Assembly (NCBI GenBank): GCA_002309195.1
Contig: DBWY01000006.1
Location: 28,839-49,518, forward strand
Source of the DNA: Treponema sp. UBA1226
Lineage (GTDB): Bacteria > Spirochaetota > Spirochaetia > Treponematales > Treponemataceae
DNA length: 20,680 nt
Direction: 5' to 3'
Made by a program: the position numbers and the translations under genes. The notes under the pieces were generated by a model. That model made no database searches and was not told where the DNA came from. It saw only the letters and a list, made by a program, of their open reading frames with translations. Positions 15,460-20,680 of this stretch are shown piece after piece (position 1 is the first letter of the stretch; each line of letters starts with the position of its first letter).

Positions 15460-16785
15460 ATGAAAAACAAATTTTTTAACGTAATTATTTCTATTATAGT
15501 CATTTCGATACTTGCAACATTGGCTTCGACTGGTTATATCCTCTACGAAGACTATCAGAAAGGCAGAGTCGAGGCACAGACAAGATTTGAAAAACTTGTA
15601 GCCAAATGCGAAGAAGCAATCATGGTTTACAAGCAGCCGACAAGACTTTTTCTTTTGGTTCCGCAGAATGAACTTAAAATGTATCCTTATTCATATCATA
15701 CACTCAGCATCGATTATTTCGGACAGAATGTACTTACCTATCCTTCTGTTCAGAATACAAGATTTAAAGGATTTTACACTACATACTCAGATTCAATAGT
15801 TGAATCAAACAATATAAACCTTACGATAACTGCACAGCTTTACACTCTTCCATCTTCGATAATTTATCTTAGAATCCGCGTTACATTTATCATAATTCTT
15901 TCAATAACATTCTTATGTGCACTGCTTCTGATAGCAACATGTCTTGACAGTTCGGATAAAAAAACAAAGGCTGTTGTAAAAAAAGATGAATACAAAGCAG
16001 AAAACAATGAAATAAAAGATGATGATGAACTTGTTCTTACAGAAGATGAAGATTACACAGAAGAATCATATGAAGAATCTGATGAAACAGAAGTTCAGAA
16101 AACTCAAGAAGAAAAACCAGCTTACGAACCGGTAAGCTTGAATACTGAACCGGTTGAAAAACCAGATGTTTCTTACGGCGAAACAGTAACAAGTCAGATT
16201 AATACACCGCTCGGGGCAGCTCCTGCAGCAGAAGAAAAGATTCCAACACCGGCAGAAGTTTTAAAATCAACACCAGAAGATCATGATCAGATGTTCAGTA
16301 CTGCAACAGGATTCTGTTTTGAAAAACATCTTGTTTCAAGACTCGAAAGCGAACTTGCACGTGCCGCAAGCAGCCAGATAGACATTTCACTTGTTCTTGT
16401 AAAAATTCCTGGACTTGTTCTTGATTCTCCATGCGGAATTGAAATCTGTAAAAAGATTCTTGATATATTCCACTATAGGGATATGCTTTTTGAATATAAG
16501 ACAGACGGAATTGCAATTATATTCAGCAATGCGAACATTGACAAGGCGATGGAAAGCTGTGAATCGATTTATGCAGAAATCTGTTCTATCCTTTCAAGAA
16601 ATAATTCAAGCACAAAACCTTATATAGGTATTGCATCACGTTCTTTAAGATTTATTTCGGGAGAAAGAATTATTACAGAAGCAGAACAGGCTCTTATTCA
16701 TGCAGGAGAAGATCAGGATAGTCCGATTATCGCATTTAGGGTTAATCCAGAAAAATACAGAAAATATATGGCAACAAAAGAATAA
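15460..16785 (+). CDS. Two-pass membrane protein with degenerate GGDEF-like domain
   Basis: 441 residues. Membrane segments at about 7-29 and 139-160 frame an extracytoplasmic domain of about 110 residues. After TM2 comes an acidic Glu/Pro-rich linker (about 170-275). The C-terminal domain (about 280-435) follows the GGDEF strand and helix order: FEKHLVSRLESELARA, then a DISLVLVKI strand, then FHYRDMLFEYKTDGIAIIF. The signature position reads KTDGI (347-351) instead of GGDEF, so diguanylate cyclase activity is unlikely. It could bind a nucleotide or be structural. It starts 5 bases after the previous stop with only a weak GGAG upstream, and a strong terminator follows. Classification as GGDEF-derived is by pattern, not by search. 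Confidence 0.78.
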   Translation: MKNKFFNVIISIIVISILATLASTGYILYEDYQKGRVEAQTRFEKLVAKCEEAIMVYKQPTRLFLLVPQNELKMYPYSYHTLSIDYFGQNVLTYPSVQNTRFKGFYTTYSDSIVESNNINLTITAQLYTLPSSIIYLRIRVTFIIILSITFLCALLLIATCLDSSDKKTKAVVKKDEYKAENNEIKDDDELVLTEDEDYTEESYEESDETEVQKTQEEKPAYEPVSLNTEPVEKPDVSYGETVTSQINTPLGAAPAAEEKIPTPAEVLKSTPEDHDQMFSTATGFCFEKHLVSRLESELARAASSQIDISLVLVKIPGLVLDSPCGIEICKKILDIFHYRDMLFEYKTDGIAIIFSNANIDKAMESCESIYAEICSILSRNNSSTKPYIGIASRSLRFISGERIITEAEQALIHAGEDQDSPIIAFRVNPEKYRKYMATKE

Positions 16786-16806
16786 GATTTATAAATTTAA
16801 AATTTC

Positions 16807-16835
16807 AAAGCCTGCAAAAATGCAGGCTTTTTTTT
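16807..16835 (+). terminator. Intrinsic terminator between convergent genes
   Basis: A perfect 10-bp stem, AAAGCCTGCA (16807-16816) with TGCAGGCTTT (16821-16830), and a 4-base AAAA loop, followed by a T run to 16835. It ends the plus-strand operon. On the minus strand the hairpin is followed by a weaker T-rich stretch, so it may also stop the 16834-17400 gene. Confidence 0.9.
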
Positions 16836-17400
16836 ATTTTTCTTTATTTGCTTCCTGTTCAAGGCTTTCTTTTAACTTTGCAATATTTGCATTGTCAGGA
16901 AATTTTTTTTCAAGAAACTCAAGATTTATCTTTGCACTTTCCATGTCTTTACTGGAAATTAAAACGCTGATGTAGTTTACTAAAAGTTCAGCATTATCAG
17001 GATTTTCTGTTACAAGATCTTTATAAAGCTGACACGCTTTTTTAGTATTTCCCTTCATAGCAGCAAGATATGCAACCGAAGATTTTACAGAAACGTTTTC
17101 AGGATCTTTTTTTAATATATTGGCAAAAACTTCTTCTGCAGCGGCATAATTTTTCTGGAGTGCATAGCATCTTCCGATTTTATAATATGCCGCATTATGA
17201 AGGTTTTTATCATTCATCGAGATTTTATATAATTCAATTGCCCTGGAATAGTTTTCGAGTTTGTAATATTCTTCTGCAAGATTAAAATATTCTGAATAAA
17301 GATTCTGTGTCTTTACCTGCTCTTCTCCCGGGACAAATATAGTATTTGTTTTACATGAGAATAAAATGATTGCAGATAAAAGCACAAGAAGTCTTTTCAT
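16834..17400 (-). CDS. TPR-repeat lipoprotein
   Basis: 188 residues. It has a short signal peptide with lipobox ILFSC, with Cys16 as the predicted lipidation site. The rest is tetratricopeptide-like helices: AEEYYKLENYSRAIELYKIS (about 37-56), AAYYKIGRCYALQKNYAAAEEVFANIL (about 70-96), AYLAAMKGNTKKACQLYKDLV (about 109-129) and a last pair at about 140-175. Such proteins act as protein-protein adaptors in the periplasm, and some in other bacteria are BamD-like or divisome-linked, but nothing here identifies a partner. It begins 9 bases after the upp stop with no strong ribosome site, suggesting expression as the last gene of the ileS-lipoprotein-upp unit. Confidence 0.85.
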   Translation of the reverse strand: MKRLLVLLSAIILFSCKTNTIFVPGEEQVKTQNLYSEYFNLAEEYYKLENYSRAIELYKISMNDKNLHNAAYYKIGRCYALQKNYAAAEEVFANILKKDPENVSVKSSVAYLAAMKGNTKKACQLYKDLVTENPDNAELLVNYISVLISSKDMESAKINLEFLEKKFPDNANIAKLKESLEQEANKEK

Positions 17401-17409
17401 TTATTCAAC

Positions 17410-18444
17410 TTAGCCTAAAACAACTTTTTCGATTTCGAAAAGCTGGTTGCGGTAAAGACCTGCAACGTTGCTTCCGTAGTCTGCAATAAGCTGCATGATA
17501 TTTCTTGGTCTGTCCTTTGTGTCACAGCCGTTAAGTCTGTCACCGGCATCGCCAAGACCTGGAAGAATGTATGCAGATTTATTCATTACAGGGTCAAGCC
17601 AGAGTGTGTAGCATGTACAGTTTTCAAGTGCTCGTGTAACACGAAGGCTTCCCTTTAATGCAGAAATTACGTTAAAGAACTTGATTGATTTAGGATGAAC
17701 ACCCTGAGCCTGAAGATATTTTACAACAGTAACAAGTGAACCTCCTGTTGCGTTCATAGGGTCTGCAAAAATCAAATCCTTTCCATCGAGTTCTTCGAGA
17801 TTAAAGAACGATTTTTTAAGGTCGAGAACATATTCCATATCTGCTTCTTTTTTCTGATCATTTCTTGAAATCTTGAACAAAGCAAAAGGAGTTTTATACT
17901 TGTGCGAAGAATACTCTTCGATTTCTTTTGACATAATCATACTAGGCAAAAGAGCACCGCGAAGCATTACGCACATTACAGAGTTTTCGATTTTATAGTC
18001 GATATCCGGAATTTTATGAACGCCGTACATCTGACATGGGTTTGTAACAGGAGTCTGTACAATGATATGGCTTTTTTTATCTGAGTGCTGGTCTGTAAAT
18101 GCCATTCTGAAAAGCATTTCATAAGCACGCTGAGTATAGTAGAGAAATTCTTCGTGGTTTGTATTTACGTCACGGAGTTTTGCAATTACACGGCTTGCTT
18201 CTGCATGAGCACCCTCTTCTGTAACAAATGAGAAAACCTGGATAGAAGGATGCTGTGAACAGATTTTCTGCATTTCTTTTCCGATTTTATCGTATGCACT
18301 GATTGTGTTTTCGATATTAAGCGGAGAGAAATTTGTCATCGCCTGAGAATACATATCCTCAAGCTTCTGTAATTCATTTAAATCCTGTTCTGTTAAATAT
18401 CCGTCAAGATCTTCTGCCTTTAAGATAACTTTGTCATCAGCCAT
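17410..18444 (-). CDS. upp: Uracil phosphoribosyltransferase, extended form
   Basis: 344 residues from the ATG at 18444, chosen because GGAGGAA lies 5 bases before it; an upstream in-frame ATG at 18477 lies in the previous gene. The enzyme converts uracil and PRPP to UMP (pyrimidine salvage). Core motifs: [12 protein letters not shown] (89-100; usual LRDxxTxxxEFR), a [10 protein letters not shown] segment (159-168; usual PILRAGL), the PRPP loop DPMNATGGS (228-236; usual DPMLATGGS), and the uracil-binding [11 protein letters not shown] (293-303). Typical bacterial enzymes have about 208 residues. This one has an N-terminal extension of about 65 residues and a tail of about 38 residues past DAGDR. 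A bifunctional or regulatory role is possible. The family is clear; specificity for uracil is likely but not certain. Confidence 0.85.
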   Translation of the reverse strand: MADDKVILKAEDLDGYLTEQDLNELQKLEDMYSQAMTNFSPLNIENTISAYDKIGKEMQKICSQHPSIQVFSFVTEEGAHAEASRVIAKLRDVNTNHEEFLYYTQRAYEMLFRMAFTDQHSDKKSHIIVQTPVTNPCQMYGVHKIPDIDYKIENSVMCVMLRGALLPSMIMSKEIEEYSSHKYKTPFALFKISRNDQKKEADMEYVLDLKKSFFNLEELDGKDLIFADPMNATGGSLVTVVKYLQAQGVHPKSIKFFNVISALKGSLRVTRALENCTCYTLWLDPVMNKSAYILPGLGDAGDRLNGCDTKDRPRNIMQLIADYGSNVAGLYRNQLFEIEKVVLG

Positions 18445-18457
18445 TTTATTCCTCCAG

Positions 18458-19411
18458 TTAAATTCCAAACATATCAATAAGCTGTTTTGAACTAATATGA
18501 ACTCCGCTTAATTTTACGGTATTATTATCAATCTGTTCAATTTCTGAATCTGTAAGCCCTAAAGCAAGTGAAAGAAGTGACACAGCAGGCTTTATAAATC
18601 TTGATTCCATAAAATTAAGTTCAAGAGTAAGTCCGTATTTTGAATTAGGAAGTTTTTCAAACTCGCCTTTTGCATAATTTAGCTTGAATGTTTTTGTAGA
18701 AACTGCCGAGCCTAAAAGATTAGAAAGGAATGACTGCGGACGAACGATGTAAAAATGAATTTTTGTCGTATCTTCTGTTAACCATTTGTAAAGATCAGAA
18801 TTATACCAGTCTTCTCTGTAAGGTTCTTCGAAGTTAACGGCACCATTTGCAACCATTTCTTCAAATGCATAGTTCTTGATAAGCGGAACAACATTCTTAG
18901 AAATCAGAACATTTTTTGCAGAAGGGAAAGCCATCTGAATACTTTCTGATGAATAATATTTATATAAAGTTTTAGGTCCATGAATAGATTCTGCTTCTAC
19001 AGTTGCTTCTTCATAACCGTTTTTCTTTAAAACACCTGTAACTGCACCCGGAATATTTGCTTCTGCAGAAACACAGATTCTTCTCTTGTTTGCTTTTGAA
19101 CCGAACGATGCATAAACTCTGTCAAGTTTTGATACAATCATCTTTGCATCAGATTCAGAAACACCAAGTTTAAAGCTTGCAATAAACTTTTCAAGTAATT
19201 CAGAGTTTTCTCTGGCAGGAATGCTTATGTATAAAGCGCCGTCATCATCAAGTACATCAAAGGCTTTAACAGGATTTAATGTACTTACCGGTGCAGACTT
19301 ACATGAAGCAATTGCAAAGAATGCTGCAATGCATACGGCAAGAGAAAAAAGCGATTTACAGAATAAACTCTTCTTAGTTCTTTTCAATTTTGATACTCCA
19401 CTTTTTATCAT
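18458..19411 (-). CDS. Lipoprotein of unknown function
   Basis: 317 residues from the ATG at 19411. A basic N-terminus and hydrophobic core lead to lipobox AIASC, with Cys37. The mature part has no motif I recognise. It contains strand-rich segments such as [23 protein letters not shown] and [10 protein letters not shown], and ends with helices. This is compatible with a periplasm-facing or surface lipoprotein. An alternative TTG start at 19387 has a better ribosome site (GTGGAG, 8 bases upstream) and gives a more usual signal peptide with Cys29. In either case the start lies inside the end of ileS. upp follows after 13 bases. Confidence 0.83.
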   Translation of the reverse strand: MIKSGVSKLKRTKKSLFCKSLFSLAVCIAAFFAIASCKSAPVSTLNPVKAFDVLDDDGALYISIPARENSELLEKFIASFKLGVSESDAKMIVSKLDRVYASFGSKANKRRICVSAEANIPGAVTGVLKKNGYEEATVEAESIHGPKTLYKYYSSESIQMAFPSAKNVLISKNVVPLIKNYAFEEMVANGAVNFEEPYREDWYNSDLYKWLTEDTTKIHFYIVRPQSFLSNLLGSAVSTKTFKLNYAKGEFEKLPNSKYGLTLELNFMESRFIKPAVSLLSLALGLTDSEIEQIDNNTVKLSGVHISSKQLIDMFGI

Positions 19412-20680
19412 CTGCTTCTACTTCTGTGCCTTTTACACCGGCATCAAATGCAGAGCTTACGGCAAGAGTTTCATTTTTGATGAAGTCTTCAAACATTGTG
19501 TAAGCAGCTTCAAGTTCTGCATCACCGCCAACAGTAAGTTTAATGCGGTCAGTTACTTCAAAGCCGCTGTCTTTTCTTAATGCCTGGATTCCGCGAACAA
19601 GGTCACGTACATAACCTTCTTTCTTAAGTTCGTCAGTAATCTTTGTATCAAGACCTACAGTCAAAGTTCCTTCGTTGATAACTTTAACGTCTTCTTTTTC
19701 GATTCTGTCTACGATGATTTTATCTTCTGTAAGATCAACTGACTTACCGCCTACTTCAATCGTAAACTTAGAACCATCAAGAATAGACTGGATGGCATTA
19801 TTTGCAAGAGAAGCAATCTGAGAAGCAGCTTCTTTCATAAGTCCACCGAGTTCTTTTCCGAGAACTTTAAAGTTTGCTTTTGCCTTGTATTCAACAAGCT
19901 CGTCTTCGCGGTCATGGAAAATTACATTCTTAACGTTAAGTTCTTCCTTGATTGAATCAAGCATTTCCTGAAGTACAGTTTTTTCTTCTGCCTTTCTTGT
20001 TACTAAAGCAACACTTGCAAGAGGCTGTCTGTTCTTTAAGTTGAACTGATTTCTCAAAGAACGTCCCATTGAAATTGCTTTCTGAACTGTTGACATCTTG
20101 AATTCAAGATTTTCATCATGGAATTTTTCGTTGTATACAGGATAATCTTCAAGGTGAACAGATTCTTTATCTTCATCTGTTTTAAGATTCTGCCACATTT
20201 CTTCTGTAATGAACGGAACAAACGGAGCTGCAACTTTTGCAAAGGTCTTTAAAGCAACATACAAAGCTTCATATGCTTCTTTTTTGTCTGCATCATTTTC
20301 GCTCTTCCAGAAACGTCTTCTTGAACGTCTGATGTACCAGTTATTGAGCTGGTCGATAAAATCAACAATCGGGTCGATTGCACCAGACAGATCGTACTGT
20401 TCCATTGCTTCTGTTACTTTTTTGATAAGACTCTGTGTAACAGAAAGGAGCCAGCGGTCAAGAGGATTTGAAGGAAGTTTAGAATCAAACTCGTGACCTG
20501 TGCATGTAATCTTATCGATATTTGCATAAGTTACAAAGAATGAATATGAGTTCCACAGCGGAATGATGATTGACTTTAATACATCACGAACGCCTTCATC
20601 ACTGTAGCGGATTTCATCTGCCTTAACTACAGCAGAATGCATCAGGAAAAGTCTGATTGCATCTGCACCAAACTTGTTGA
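19374..20680 (-). CDS. ileS: Isoleucyl-tRNA synthetase, C-terminal part (5' end cut by window edge)
   Basis: The frame is open to the right edge, with in-frame residues NKFGADAIRLFLMHSAVV across the boundary. About 435 C-terminal residues are visible. It charges tRNA-Ile with isoleucine. The visible part begins just after where KMSKS would lie and covers the anticodon-binding domain (GVRDVLKSIIIPLWNSYSFF, then NPLDRWLLSVTQSLI, then FIDQLNNWYIRRSRRRFWK, a strong IleRS signature, then PFVPFITEEMWQNL). The C-terminal region (about the last 180 residues) lacks a Cys zinc cluster and instead has the beta-rich extension seen in the eukaryote-like class of IleRS, which is known in spirochaetes. The HIGH and KMSKS motifs are outside the window. 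Confidence 0.95.
   Translation of the reverse strand, partial: NKFGADAIRLFLMHSAVVKADEIRYSDEGVRDVLKSIIIPLWNSYSFFVTYANIDKITCTGHEFDSKLPSNPLDRWLLSVTQSLIKKVTEAMEQYDLSGAIDPIVDFIDQLNNWYIRRSRRRFWKSENDADKKEAYEALYVALKTFAKVAAPFVPFITEEMWQNLKTDEDKESVHLEDYPVYNEKFHDENLEFKMSTVQKAISMGRSLRNQFNLKNRQPLASVALVTRKAEEKTVLQEMLDSIKEELNVKNVIFHDREDELVEYKAKANFKVLGKELGGLMKEAASQIASLANNAIQSILDGSKFTIEVGGKSVDLTEDKIIVDRIEKEDVKVINEGTLTVGLDTKITDELKKEGYVRDLVRGIQALRKDSGFEVTDRIKLTVGGDAELEAAYTMFEDFIKNETLAVSSAFDAGVKGTEVEADDKKWSIKIEKN

Noticed and set aside
16700..16975. A plus-strand frame of 91 residues crossing the end of the GGDEF-like gene and the terminator.
   Set aside because: It runs through a strong terminator and opposite a well-supported TPR lipoprotein, with no ribosome site.
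18445..18477. An 11-residue upstream extension of the uracil phosphoribosyltransferase.
   Set aside because: It would begin inside the preceding lipoprotein gene, while the ATG at 18444 has a perfect GGAGGAA at ideal distance.

Overview
The window comes from an AT-rich, motile, diderm spirochaete, most probably a Treponema (inference). The support is the flagellar order flbD-motA-motB-fliL-fliM-fliY, a FliY-type switch protein, several lipoproteins with loose spirochaetal lipoboxes, a eukaryote-like IleRS C-terminus, and tandem Maf/DUF115 proteins of the kind linked to flagellin glycosylation. I see no rRNA, tRNA, insertion sequence, CRISPR array or prophage. No gene-free stretch exceeds 300 bases; the longest is 4469-4750.

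Region 1 (1-4468, minus strand) is a tightly packed flagellar operon: flbD, motA, motB, fliL, fliM and a fliY cut by the left edge. It encodes the stator (MotA/B), a stator-associated protein (FliL) and the switch/C-ring proteins (FliM, FliY). A good sigma70-type promoter lies in front of flbD, so flbD heads this transcription unit.

Region 2 (4469-4750) is the intergenic stretch between flbD and hemW. Divergent from the flagellar promoter is an extended -10 promoter. It is followed about 45 nt downstream by a perfect 10-bp terminator hairpin with eight Ts. Together they predict an undescribed small RNA of about 85 nt with two CGUUCCU-bearing modules, one of which exposes a UUCCUCC loop complementary to strong Shine-Dalgarno sequences.

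Region 3 (4751-9246) holds housekeeping and envelope genes: hemW and lepB (minus), smpB and an exported unknown protein (plus), then tsaC and a two-membrane-segment FtsB/DivIC-like protein (minus). The divergent lepB/smpB promoters both place the start codon 6-8 nt after the -10 box and there is no Shine-Dalgarno sequence, which predicts leaderless mRNAs. The signal peptidase has Arg where the catalytic Lys is expected.

Region 4 (9394-16785, plus strand) looks like one five-gene operon: a large, extremely acidic repetitive protein, an unknown cytosolic protein, two Maf/DUF115 proteins in tandem, and a membrane protein with a degenerate GGDEF-like domain. A strong bidirectional terminator closes it. 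This is the least understood cluster here and may couple flagellin glycosylation to a spirochaete-specific scaffold (inference).

Region 5 (16834-20680, minus strand) runs ileS (cut by the right edge), a lipoprotein, an extended uracil phosphoribosyltransferase and a TPR lipoprotein, with overlapping or very short junctions that suggest co-transcription.
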